From: an uncultured Lachnospiraceae bacterium
GTDB taxonomy: Bacteria > Bacillota > Clostridia > Lachnospirales > Lachnospiraceae
Length of the DNA: 10,959 nucleotides
Direction: 5' to 3'
Assembly: GCA_910584115.1 (NCBI GenBank)
Contig: CAJTYN010000009.1
Span: forward strand, 1-10,959
Made by a program: the position numbers and the translations under genes. The notes beneath the pieces are model-generated. The model ran no database searches. It saw nothing but the letters and a program-made list of their open reading frames with translations, and was not told the DNA's origin. Shown piece after piece: positions 1 through 7,113 of the stretch. How positions within the stretch are numbered: position 1 is the stretch's first letter; each line of letters starts with the position of its first letter.

Positions 1-1448
1 CCATAACGCCAATTATAATATGTATAAAAGCGCAGCCAGCGCATATGATCCAGTCTGCGGTACATATCCTGTACGTCTCCGTTCTCTTTCGTCTCGCGAT
101 ATCGCCTGTATGCCTTCTCCACTGTCTCAGCCGTAAATTCCGTGATCTGCTCGTCTTTTAGCAGGATGCGGATCTTCATCAGGAGGTGGTCGGCCGCGGT
201 TATCTTGGACTCCCGGTGAAAATCATCCAGCTCATCCCAGTCCAGCGTCGGGTAAGACACGGATCTGCGGAAGATGTCATTGATCGTGATGGCCGCCTTG
301 TTCAGCGATGTGCGCATGATCTGATCCGGCGTGTAGATATCTTCGTTCGCCCCGAAATAGGACACGCCGGGCGCCCGGCGGTTGCTGTACAGGTCGATAT
401 GGCCGCGGATCTTATAATATTTATGCAGCCGCCAGTAGATGTTCCATCCCGTCGGCACCACATCGTCACAGATGATGATCCGGTCCGCCCGCTCCAGGAT
501 CTCATGATGCGCCTCCCAGGAGTCTTCGTGAAAGACCAGGGCGTCGGTCGTCTCAGAGATCTCATTTATGGAAAACATCTTGTGCAGATAGCGGTGCATC
601 TCAAGAAATCCGCTGGGATCCCCGAAGATATGATACGCCACATGCTGGTCCACAGAGATCACATTCGTCATGATCGCCCGCTCCAGGATACACCGCCCGT
701 AATTCCCGAATCCGACGATCACGATCGTATCCTCGTGACTGCACAGAGGTCTTGAACGCCAGTATTGCCTGGCACAGCAGTCATAGCTGTGAAAAAACCG
801 GATATTCCCCGATAAGTGGTCCTGTCCGTTGGTGGTCCTTGCATAGACTTCCACGGGCAGTCTATGTATATCCACGGCGCGGATATTGACGCCGATATCA
901 TTTTCCTTCATAAAAAAGATCTTGCATTTCGTCCCGATATTCTTTTTGCAGGCCACGATCTTCGCCGGGGAAGCGCTGATGAACAGACAGGGGTAGTCCG
1001 GAAATTCCATCTGGCTGTCTTTTTTCTCGCCGAAGATGATCACGGTGTCCGGGTCTTCTCGGTAGATATTCCCGGCCAGCGTATTCGATTCCACACTGTA
1101 GTCCGCGAAATAGTACCAGTTCTTTTTCCGCTGGAGACTGAGCATGAGGAACGGAAGGCCCTCGTTGGTGACAAAGGACAGAACGGCTCCCAGCAATGTG
1201 ACGATCACGCCCGCGGAAAATAAGAGGAAGACGACGCCGACCGCATGCCCCATCGGGGTCACCGGCGTCACATCACCATAGCCCACCGTGGTCATCGTGA
1301 CCAGCGAGTACCAGAATGCGTCGCCGAACGTACGGATCGTCGCGCCGCTGTCCGCATGTTCGGAAAAATATAAGAGCGCCAGCAGCCCGATATAGAGCAT
1401 AAACAAACATATAGTCATATACAGATAGATCTTATTTCTCCTTTTCAT
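1..1448 (-). CDS. Two-TM potassium channel with Rossmann and RyR-like cytoplasmic domains (3' end cut by window)
   Basis: Predicted K+ channel in the cytoplasmic membrane. I translated the minus strand from ATG 1448-1446 and found an open frame of 482 codons running off the window. Residues ~6-24 form helix 1. A pore loop follows with the selectivity filter TVGYGD at residues 54-59 (T codon at 1289-1287), then helix 2 at ~67-90. A poorly conserved stretch (~100-235) could be a degenerate first regulatory domain. A nucleotide-binding Rossmann motif GFGNYG lies at residues 246-251, after a hydrophobic strand (TIVIV). Residues ~403-483 (WDEL, RES, ADH, then LDHMRW and WRYG) match the pattern I know from prokaryotic RyR domains. 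AGGAG lies about 10 nt before the ATG and an extended -10 element further upstream. The channel assignment is firm. The RyR call rests on motif memory. The ligand and any further C-terminal domain are unknown. Confidence 0.9.
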   Translation of the reverse strand, partial: MKRRNKIYLYMTICLFMLYIGLLALLYFSEHADSGATIRTFGDAFWYSLVTMTTVGYGDVTPVTPMGHAVGVVFLLFSAGVIVTLLGAVLSFVTNEGLPFLMLSLQRKKNWYYFADYSVESNTLAGNIYREDPDTVIIFGEKKDSQMEFPDYPCLFISASPAKIVACKKNIGTKCKIFFMKENDIGVNIRAVDIHRLPVEVYARTTNGQDHLSGNIRFFHSYDCCARQYWRSRPLCSHEDTIVIVGFGNYGRCILERAIMTNVISVDQHVAYHIFGDPSGFLEMHRYLHKMFSINEISETTDALVFHEDSWEAHHEILERADRIIICDDVVPTGWNIYWRLHKYYKIRGHIDLYSNRRAPGVSYFGANEDIYTPDQIMRTSLNKAAITINDIFRRSVSYPTLDWDELDDFHRESKITAADHLLMKIRILLKDEQITEFTAETVEKAYRRYRETKENGDVQDMYRRLDHMRWLRFYTYYNWRY

Positions 1449-1500
1449 AGAGATCCGTCTCCTTTTCGCAGTACATCCATGGTCGCCTTTCCGATCCTAT

Positions 1501-1509
1501 ATCATATCA
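1501..1509 (-). promoter_or_regulatory. Extended -10 promoter element for the potassium channel gene
   Basis: On the minus strand this reads TGATATGAT, a TGn-extended -10 (TATGAT at 1506-1501) about 50 nt before the channel start codon. No good -35 hexamer is visible 16-18 nt upstream, which is common for extended -10 promoters. It suggests the channel is transcribed separately from trxB, although both lie on the same strand. Confidence 0.5.
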
Positions 1510-1582
1510 GAAAAGCGGCCATAAGTACAGAAGATCCGGTAAAAGAATAGGGGGATATGGGGGATGGTGAGAGAGGGACGAT

Positions 1583-1653
1583 CGTGGATAATGTGGATAA
1601 CTTGGTGTATAACTCTATTTCAGAGGGTTTGGGGCCTGGAGAAATGTGGATAA
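1583..1653 (-). other. Cluster of DnaA boxes at the trxB 3' end
   Basis: On the minus strand, two perfect consensus DnaA boxes (TTATCCACA) occupy 1600-1592 and 1653-1645. A one-mismatch copy (TTATCCACG, 1591-1583) abuts the first with no spacer. A two-mismatch copy (TTATACACC) lies at 1612-1604. All share one orientation within 71 bp. One box lies inside the last codons of trxB and the others in the gap before the potassium channel gene. A further one-mismatch site (TTATCCACT) is on the plus strand at 2431-2439 inside trxB. This spacing resembles DnaA-binding clusters at origins or DnaA-titration sites. No dnaA, dnaN or AT-rich unwinding element is visible, so an origin is not supported. Confidence 0.6.
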
Positions 1654-2582
1654 CTTTTTGGATGGGAACGACTTTTTTCTACATGATCCAACACGGATGC
1701 CACCGCGTTGGCCCCGTCCGCCGCCGCCGTTATGATCTGCCGCAGGTTTTTCGTGCGTATGTCGCCCGCCGCGAAGATCCCGGGCGTGCTGGTCTTACAA
1801 TCCTCCCCCGCGATAAAATATCCCGCCTCATCCGTAGCCGCGGCCCCCTCAAATCCCTGACTGTTAGGCTGCGTGCCTACGGCTATGAAGATGCCGTCCA
1901 CGTTCAGGCGGCTCTCCCCCTGCCGGTCCGCGATCCGGATCTCGGTGACCTGCTCCTCCCCGGCGATCTCTTTTACCTGGCTGCCCCAATGCATTTTTAC
2001 ATTCTCCGTTTCAAAGAGCCTCTCCTGCAGGATTTTCGCCGCCCGCAGCTCTTCCCGCCTGTGTATCAGATGGACCTTCGGGCAGATCCTGGACAGGAAC
2101 AGGGCGTCCTCCACCGCCGCGTCCCCGCCGCCCACCACGGCCACCGTCTTTCCTTTAAAGAAAGCCCCGTCGCAGGTGGCGCAGTACGAGACGCCCCGCC
2201 CGGCCAGCTCCTTTTCCCCGGGCACGCCCAGCAGACGGTGACGGGCCCCGGTGGCGATGATCACGGCGTCCGCATGATGACACTCCCGCTCCGTCCTGAT
2301 CCGGACTTGGCCTTCTCCGGGTGTGAGTTCCATGACCTGTCCCTGTTCCATGGGCAGGCCCAGCCTTTTGGCATGTGCCTCAAATGCCTCCGCCAGTCTC
2401 AGCCCTGTGAGCAGGGGCGTACCGGGATAATTATCCACTTCGAAGGTATTGCGCACCTGCCCGCCGGCCGCGTATCCTTTTTCCAAGAGCAGCACATCCA
2501 GCCTGGCCCGCATGGCGTAGATCCCCGCCGTGATGCCCGCGGGACCGGCGCCTATGATCACCAGATCATATTTTTTCTCCAT
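1620..2582 (-). CDS. trxB: Thioredoxin reductase (NADPH, FAD flavoprotein)
   Basis: Cytoplasmic FAD enzyme that passes electrons from NADPH to thioredoxin through a dithiol. Taking the start at 2582 (320 aa), the FAD-binding GAGPAG is at residues 11-16, the redox-active CATC at 134-137, and the NADPH-binding GGGDAA at 151-156. The C-terminal FAD motif AAGD followed by R and T is also present. Length and domain order fit low-molecular-weight bacterial TrxB. An upstream in-frame ATG at 2606 would add eight residues, but AAGGAG lies inside that extension, eight bases before 2582, so 2582 is preferred. The last ~15 residues run past the usual family end and are partly encoded by a DnaA box. No trxA is adjacent. 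The upstream neighbour is divergent, with about 84 bp between start codons; I see no convincing promoter there. A ferredoxin- or flavodoxin-dependent homolog is possible from sequence alone. Confidence 0.95.
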   Translation of the reverse strand: MEKKYDLVIIGAGPAGITAGIYAMRARLDVLLLEKGYAAGGQVRNTFEVDNYPGTPLLTGLRLAEAFEAHAKRLGLPMEQGQVMELTPGEGQVRIRTERECHHADAVIIATGARHRLLGVPGEKELAGRGVSYCATCDGAFFKGKTVAVVGGGDAAVEDALFLSRICPKVHLIHRREELRAAKILQERLFETENVKMHWGSQVKEIAGEEQVTEIRIADRQGESRLNVDGIFIAVGTQPNSQGFEGAAATDEAGYFIAGEDCKTSTPGIFAAGDIRTKNLRQIITAAADGANAVASVLDHVEKSRSHPKSYPHFSRPQTL

Positions 2583-2666
2583 AACACGTACTCCTTTGTG
2601 TGACATAGATCGATGTTTTTGCCAATAAGATATAGAAAGCTTGTAAGATCAAAACGAGAGGATCCT

Positions 2667-4130
2667 ATGAAAAATAAAAAAAGCCTCAAGATCATCTCTA
2701 TCGCCCTGGGACTGTGCCTCGTCCTCGCCCTGGGGATACTGGCGGGCTACGGATCCCGGCACTGGGCCTTCAGCGAAGACGGGCGTTTCACGAGATTTGC
2801 CGACGAGCTGTTCCTGGGGGAAGTGGCCTCAAATACGCTCAACCTCCACTACACGCTGGCCCACCCGGAGGAATACGGGATCACCGACTACGCCATCTCC
2901 CTAGGGGCCCACGGAGCCGCCCCGGACCCCGGACAGTACGAAAAGATGGGCGACTGCATGGATACGCTCCAGAGTTTCGACTACAAGAAGCTCTCTTCTG
3001 AGAACCAGGTCACGCTGGATATGCTGCTGCTCTATTTCGCCACCGAAAAGTCCTCCGAGCGTTTCTATTACCTGGACGGACCGCTGGGCGAGACTCTGGG
3101 GATCCAGGCGCAGCTCCCCGTTCTCCTGGCCGAATACACCTTTTACGACCGGCAGGATATCGCAGACTATCTGAAACTCTTAGGCACCGTCGACACGTAT
3201 TTCAAAGATCTTCTGTCCTTTGAACAGGCGAAAGCCGACCGGGGCCTGTCCATGAGCGACCGCTCCCTGGAGGGTATTATATCCCAATGCCAGGAATTTA
3301 TCGCCGACCCGCAGGAGAATTTTCTATTAAATGTCTTTCAGGATAAATTAGAAGAGTTTTCCCGGGAAAAAGAAAAGCTCTCATCAGAAGAGATGGAAAA
3401 TCTCCAGACGGCCCATCGGCAGATCCTCCTCAAACATGTGATCCCCGCCTACCAGACGCTCATCCAGGGCCTCAAAGCCCTGAAAGGACGGGGCAAAAAT
3501 GAAAACGGCCTGTATCACTACCCGGACGGCCGCGCCTATTATCAATACCTCCTGCGCAGCCAGGTGGGCGTCTACACCAGCGTGGAGGCCATCGAAAAAC
3601 AGCTCTACGATCAGCTCATGACGGATTACAGGGAATTGGGGGACCTGCTGAAAAAAGACCCGTCCCTGATCGCTTCCGTATACCACAACGATTTTACCCT
3701 GGACTCCCCCCAGGCGGCCCTGCACACATTGGAGAAAGCCTGCACCCGGGATTTCCCGGCCCTTGAGAAGACCAGCTACCAGGTAAAATACGTCCATCCG
3801 TCCCTGGCGGCGTTCCTAAGCCCCGCCTTTTACCTGACCCCGCCCAAGGACACCCTGTCCCCCAACACCATCTACATCAACAAAGCCAGCCAGACCTCCG
3901 ACCTGGAATTATTCGCCACTCTGTCCCACGAGGGCTTTCCCGGGCATCTGTACCAGGCCCTGTATTTTCAGCAGGATGACCCCCATCCGATCCGCAGCCT
4001 CTTTGGTTTTGGCGGATACATCGAGGGGTGGGCGACCTATATCGAACCCTTCGGCTATCAGTACGCCCCGGTGGACGCGGACCTGTCCCGCCTGCTCTGG
4101 CTGAACCGCTCGGTCAACCTGTGCATCTAG
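2667..4130 (+). CDS. DUF885-type membrane-anchored metallopeptidase, reading frame ending at an internal amber codon
   Basis: Predicted extracytoplasmic zinc peptidase of the DUF885 family (HE..PGH type). The start ATG at 2667 is preceded by GAGAGGA (from 2655); an in-frame ATG at 2613 lacks a ribosome site. Residues 9-28 form a hydrophobic signal-anchor after a lysine-rich N-terminus. The central region is helical. The catalytic motif HEGFPGH is at residues 421-427, and EGWATY, whose Glu probably supplies the third metal ligand, is at 453-458. Translation stops after 487 residues at TAG 4128-4130 in the middle of a conserved helical region. The same frame then continues for 97 family-like codons to TAA 4422-4424, so the whole gene would be 585 codons before its natural stop. 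The truncated product keeps all visible catalytic residues but loses the C-terminal bundle. This could be a pseudogene, a sequencing error or read-through. Substrate is unknown. Confidence 0.85.
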   Translation: MKNKKSLKIISIALGLCLVLALGILAGYGSRHWAFSEDGRFTRFADELFLGEVASNTLNLHYTLAHPEEYGITDYAISLGAHGAAPDPGQYEKMGDCMDTLQSFDYKKLSSENQVTLDMLLLYFATEKSSERFYYLDGPLGETLGIQAQLPVLLAEYTFYDRQDIADYLKLLGTVDTYFKDLLSFEQAKADRGLSMSDRSLEGIISQCQEFIADPQENFLLNVFQDKLEEFSREKEKLSSEEMENLQTAHRQILLKHVIPAYQTLIQGLKALKGRGKNENGLYHYPDGRAYYQYLLRSQVGVYTSVEAIEKQLYDQLMTDYRELGDLLKKDPSLIASVYHNDFTLDSPQAALHTLEKACTRDFPALEKTSYQVKYVHPSLAAFLSPAFYLTPPKDTLSPNTIYINKASQTSDLELFATLSHEGFPGHLYQALYFQQDDPHPIRSLFGFGGYIEGWATYIEPFGYQYAPVDADLSRLLWLNRSVNLCI

Positions 4131-4424
4131 TCCCTCCTGGATGTGGGCGTCCATTACTACGGCTGGACACGGGCCAACGCGGCGCAGTACCTCCGCCCGT
4201 TCGGGATCACGGACGAGACGATCGTGCAGGAGATCTTCCAGGCCGTGGTGGAAGCCCCTGCAAATTATCTGCGGTATTACCTGGGATCCTTGAATTTCAT
4301 GCAGCTGCGGCGGGAAATGCAGGAAAAAGAGGGGAAAGACTTTGATCTGCGCAGTTTCCACCAGCGGGTGCTCACGATCGGCCCCGTGCAGTTCCCGGTC
4401 CTGCAGAAACACCTGGGACTATAA
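4131..4424 (+). pseudogene. C-terminal remainder of the DUF885 peptidase, in frame after the amber codon
   Basis: These 97 codons follow TAG 4128-4130 with no frame change and end in TAA. They encode the part of the family where a DxGxHYYGWT stretch (VGVHYYGWT here) and a final helical bundle are expected. No start codon with a ribosome site lies at its head (only a GTG at 4143 without a Shine-Dalgarno), so independent translation is unlikely. Base composition and codon use match the upstream part. Together with 2667-4130 it makes one gene interrupted by one nonsense codon. Confidence 0.75.
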
Positions 4425-4438
4425 AAATCCCATAACAC

Positions 4439-4468
4439 TATTGACTTTTCGCTCAATACACGTCAATA
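4439..4468. promoter_or_regulatory. Inverted repeat overlapping a possible -35 element upstream of the small ORF
   Basis: TATTGAC (4439-4445) and GTCAATA (4462-4468) form a perfect 7-bp inverted repeat separated by 16 bp. The left arm contains TTGACT (4441-4446), a good -35 hexamer; the matching -10 (around 4464-4472) is weak. A better -10-like TATGAT is at 4490-4495 without a good -35. The arrangement would suit a dimeric repressor or activator, but no regulator gene is in view. It lies just after the peptidase stop codon and about 75 bp before the small ORF. Confidence 0.3.
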
Positions 4469-4542
4469 TACAAAATATGATCGTGTTTTTATGATATCAT
4501 CAGATGGGGCAAGCAGATCTGGTGTAAAAGGAGGTTTTGGAA

Positions 4543-4698
4543 ATGGAGGCTGTAAATATGACGGATAAACAATGGAAGGGCTGGTTAAGAAGGTTCAAGA
4601 GGGATCTGGAAGACTTAAAAAAGACAAAAGATGAAAAAGAGCGGGAGAAAAAGATCGAGATCCTACTTGAAGAAATACAGCAAGATCTGGAAGATTAA
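4543..4698 (+). CDS. Small charged helical protein (51 aa), function unknown
   Basis: A short open frame with strong translation signals. AAGGAGG (4528-4534) sits eight bases before the ATG at 4543. A second in-frame ATG (4558, residue 6) also has GGAGG (4545-4549) eight bases upstream, so a 46-aa product starting MTDKQW is equally plausible and resembles the start of small Clostridia proteins I have seen. The sequence is rich in Lys, Glu, Asp and Leu, with no membrane segment, and its heptad-like spacing of Leu/Ile suggests one or two amphipathic helices. It ends in TAA and is followed within five bases by a GC-rich hairpin. It stands alone between two envelope-related genes. No function can be assigned. 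Confidence 0.75.
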   Translation: MEAVNMTDKQWKGWLRRFKRDLEDLKKTKDEKEREKKIEILLEEIQQDLED

Positions 4699-4702
4699 CA
4701 AA

Positions 4703-4734
4703 CGGGGAGGGCGGGCTTGCCACTGCTCCCCCCG
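4703..4734 (+). terminator. Possible GC-rich terminator hairpin after the small ORF
   Basis: GGGGAG (4704-4709) pairs with CTCCCC (4726-4731) around a GC-rich loop, just after the small ORF stop. No T-tract follows, so it is at best a weak intrinsic terminator. Confidence 0.3.
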
Positions 4735-4807
4735 ACATAGATATCATACTTCATGTTCTTAAAACCCATCCCAGGACAATTTACGTCTATCTTCCCGGGC
4801 CATCTTC

Positions 4808-4816
4808 TGTTATAAT
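4808..4816 (+). promoter_or_regulatory. Extended -10 promoter for the CapA-like gene
   Basis: TGTTATAAT is a consensus TGn-extended -10 with a perfect TATAAT at 4811-4816. No good -35 is seen at the normal distance. It lies about 40 bp before the CapA-like start codon, leaving a short 5' leader. Confidence 0.6.
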
Positions 4817-4856
4817 ATGAAGGATATGTTTAAGATAGAAAGGTCCGATCATCATC

Positions 4857-6296
4857 ATGAAGCGAAACAACATCCCACTTGAGATCATAGAAGAACACAG
4901 GGCCAAGATCAGCCTGGCCCTCTCCATCGTCACCCTGGCCCTGCTCTGCCTGATCATCACCCAGGTAGATAAAGCCCTCGTCCCCCGAAAAGACAGCGAC
5001 GCCTCTGTTTCCGATAATGCCGCGCAGGAGGAGGTCCTCCCAACGACCACCACATCCGTGCGCATCCTGGCGGCGGGGAACAATATCTTCGACGACAATA
5101 TCCTGACCGTTGGGCAGACCGGCGGGGACGTCTGGGACTATGACTCCGTCTACAGCCTCATCAAGGACGAGATCAGCCAGGCCGACCTATCCATCGTCAC
5201 CCAGGAATCCGCCTTCACAGCCGACCACAGCCAGGTCAGCGGGGAGAGCGTCTATTTCACACCCCTGGAGGTGGGCAGCGCGCTGATCAACGCAGGATTC
5301 GATATCATCGCGGGGGCGACGGATCACGCGGACGACTACGGCTCCGTGCTCCTGGCGGATTCCCTGAACGCCTGGCGCTCCACCTACCCGGACACCCCCC
5401 TCTTGGGACTTTATCTCTCCCAGGAAGAGGCCGCCAACATCCAAGTGGTGGAAAAAAACGGCATCCGGATCGCGCTCCTCAGCTACGCTTTCGGTTCCTA
5501 CAGCGATTCAATAAAAAATGACGCGCCGTTCATGGTGGACTACCTGGAACGGGAAAAAGTCGCAAACGTGATCGCGCAGGCCAAGAGCATCAGTGACTGC
5601 ATCATCTTCCTGGCTCACTGGGGAAACCTGGACAATGCCGTCCCCACCGCGTACCAGGATCAGTGGGCGCGATTTCTGCTCCAGCAGGGCGTCAAAGTCA
5701 CCATCGGCTCCCACCCCCATGTCCTCCAGCCCTGCCAGCTGCTCTCGGACGGGGCCGGAAATGAGATGCTGGTCTACTATTCCCTGGGGAACCTGGTCTC
5801 CGGCGCGCAGACGGCCCCGGAGCTGCTGGGCGGCCTGGCCGGATTTACCCTGGAAAAGTCGGTCACCGGCGACCAGATCACGGTCCGTGTGACCTCCAAC
5901 ACCCTCACGCCCGTGATCATGCATTACTCCGCGAACTTAAATATATGTAACGTGTATCCGCTGTCCGCCTACTCAGACAATCTGGCCCGAGGACACGGCA
6001 TACTGGCGGCGGACGCTTACGCGGAGAGCGCGATGAGCGTGGCCTCTTTTCAGAATCTCTTTAACTATATCATGGGCCTTTCGCTGACGCCTTCCAACGG
6101 CTCTGCTCTCCTGGACTACACGTTCAACCCGGACACCACGCTCACCGGCCCGGACGGGAGCATCCTCTATCCGGGAGAGATCGCGGCCCCCAATGCGTCG
6201 GAAGGCACGCTGGATGCCCTGATCCAGGTCATGTCCAGCGGATCTGATGCCGCCAGCGATCCTGCTGCGGGTACGGATCTGCTACAGACCGAATAG
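4857..6296 (+). CDS. Membrane-anchored CapA / PGA_cap-fold metallophosphatase-like protein
   Basis: 479 residues with a signal-anchor helix at ~18-36, followed by an extracytoplasmic CapA-type calcineurin-like domain. Family members include poly-gamma-glutamate capsule proteins. Visible motifs in order are GNN (74-76), TQES (115-118), ATDHADDYG (154-162), HWG (254-256), GSHPHVLQP (284-292) and YYSLGN (307-312). The last three match the family closely. The first differs from the usual GD, and the third from the usual NNHxxDYG, so the metal site is altered. Residues ~330-479 are a low-similarity tail, ending in a Ser/Ala/Asp-rich stretch. AAAGG lies 13 bases before the ATG, a somewhat long spacing; no better start is visible. 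No pgsB/pgsC-like genes are adjacent, so a capsule role is not supported. The 3' end overlaps tatD by 15 bp, tail to tail. Confidence 0.85.
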   Translation: MKRNNIPLEIIEEHRAKISLALSIVTLALLCLIITQVDKALVPRKDSDASVSDNAAQEEVLPTTTTSVRILAAGNNIFDDNILTVGQTGGDVWDYDSVYSLIKDEISQADLSIVTQESAFTADHSQVSGESVYFTPLEVGSALINAGFDIIAGATDHADDYGSVLLADSLNAWRSTYPDTPLLGLYLSQEEAANIQVVEKNGIRIALLSYAFGSYSDSIKNDAPFMVDYLEREKVANVIAQAKSISDCIIFLAHWGNLDNAVPTAYQDQWARFLLQQGVKVTIGSHPHVLQPCQLLSDGAGNEMLVYYSLGNLVSGAQTAPELLGGLAGFTLEKSVTGDQITVRVTSNTLTPVIMHYSANLNICNVYPLSAYSDNLARGHGILAADAYAESAMSVASFQNLFNYIMGLSLTPSNGSALLDYTFNPDTTLTGPDGSILYPGEIAAPNASEGTLDALIQVMSSGSDAASDPAAGTDLLQTE

Positions 6297-7049
6297 TTTC
6301 TTGGCATTCGCGCAGGTGACATCCACCACCTGATCATAGGACAGGCCCTTGATATTCGCCAGCTCTTTGGCGATGTAGGGCAGGTTCAGGGATGAATTGC
6401 GCTTTCCCCTGTGGGGGACCGGGGAAAGATACGGGCTATCTGTCTCCAGGACGATCTGCTCCAGCGGCGCATACGCCGCCACCTCCTTGAGCTTCCTGGC
6501 GTTGGGGAACGTGAGGACCCCTCCGATCCCCAGATACAATCCCATGTTCAGGTATTCCCGCGCGATCTCCACCGGATAGGAGAAACAATGGATGATCCCT
6601 CCGGACATATCCCCCGCACGCAGCTCCTTCGCGATGTTCAGCGTATCCTCCGCCGCATCCCTGCTGTGCACGATAAACGGCTTTTCCTCCTGGCGCGCAA
6701 TCTCCATCTGGGCGCGGAACCATTTCTTCTGGACATCGTGGCTGTGGGTATCCCAATGGTAGTCCAGCCCGATCTCACCGATGGCGACGGCCTTCGGATG
6801 CCGGGAAAGCCTGCGGATCTTCTCTAAGACCTGCTCATCCATATCACCCACCTCGTCGGGATGGATGCCGACGGCCCCGTATACGAACGGATACGCCTCC
6901 ATCAGCCGGACCGTATCGTCCAGGCTGTCCACCGACGCGCATACATTGACCACTGTCCCGATCCCGCTCTCCTGCAGCGAGCTCAAGAGCGCCTCCCTGT
7001 CGTCGTCAAAAGCTTCATCGTCGTAATGTGCATGGCTCTCAAATATCAT
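6282..7049 (-). CDS. tatD: TatD-family metal-dependent deoxyribonuclease
   Basis: 255-residue cytoplasmic TIM-barrel hydrolase of the TatD family, known for 3'-5' DNase activity on damaged DNA. Likely metal ligands are all present: H6 and H8 (SHAHYDD), E92 (GEIGLDYH), H128 (VHSRD), H154 (HCFS) and D204 (ETDSPYLSP). Length is typical. AAAGGAG lies five bases before the ATG at 7049. A terminator-like hairpin sits just upstream, so tatD depends either on read-through from the 7114-7554 gene or on a promoter I cannot see. In many Firmicutes tatD follows metG; here it does not. The last 15 bp overlap the CapA-like gene on the other strand. Confidence 0.95.
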   Translation of the reverse strand: MIFESHAHYDDEAFDDDREALLSSLQESGIGTVVNVCASVDSLDDTVRLMEAYPFVYGAVGIHPDEVGDMDEQVLEKIRRLSRHPKAVAIGEIGLDYHWDTHSHDVQKKWFRAQMEIARQEEKPFIVHSRDAAEDTLNIAKELRAGDMSGGIIHCFSYPVEIAREYLNMGLYLGIGGVLTFPNARKLKEVAAYAPLEQIVLETDSPYLSPVPHRGKRNSSLNLPYIAKELANIKGLSYDQVVDVTCANAKKLFGL

Positions 7050-7063
7050 ACGCTCTCCTTTCT

Positions 7064-7101
7064 AAACAAAACCGTCCAGGAGCCTGACAGCCGCTGGACG
7101 G
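7064..7101 (-). terminator. Intrinsic terminator after the small membrane protein gene
   Basis: On the minus strand CCGTCCAG (7101-7094) and CTGGACGG (7079-7072) form a perfect 8-bp stem with a 14-nt loop, followed by TTTTGTTT (7071-7064). It lies 12 bases past the stop of the upstream gene and ends about 15 bases before the tatD start codon. Confidence 0.75.
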
Positions 7102-7113
7102 GATGATCGTTCA

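Noticed and set aside
186..755. Plus-strand open frame of 189 codons
   Set aside because: It lies antisense to the potassium channel gene, has no family-like motifs, and is an out-of-frame shadow of a well-supported coding region.
1583..1653. Chromosomal origin of replication
   Set aside because: DnaA boxes are present, but no dnaA, dnaN, rpmH or AT-rich unwinding region is visible nearby, so only a box cluster is claimed.
1557..2603. Plus-strand open frame of 348 codons opposite trxB
   Set aside because: It mirrors trxB on the other strand. Its Pro/Arg/His-rich translation has no domain, and trxB carries all its expected motifs.
4857..6296. Poly-gamma-glutamate capsule locus
   Set aside because: The CapA fold is present, but no PgsB or PgsC homologs are adjacent and the metal-site motifs are altered, so no capsule role or gene symbol is assigned.
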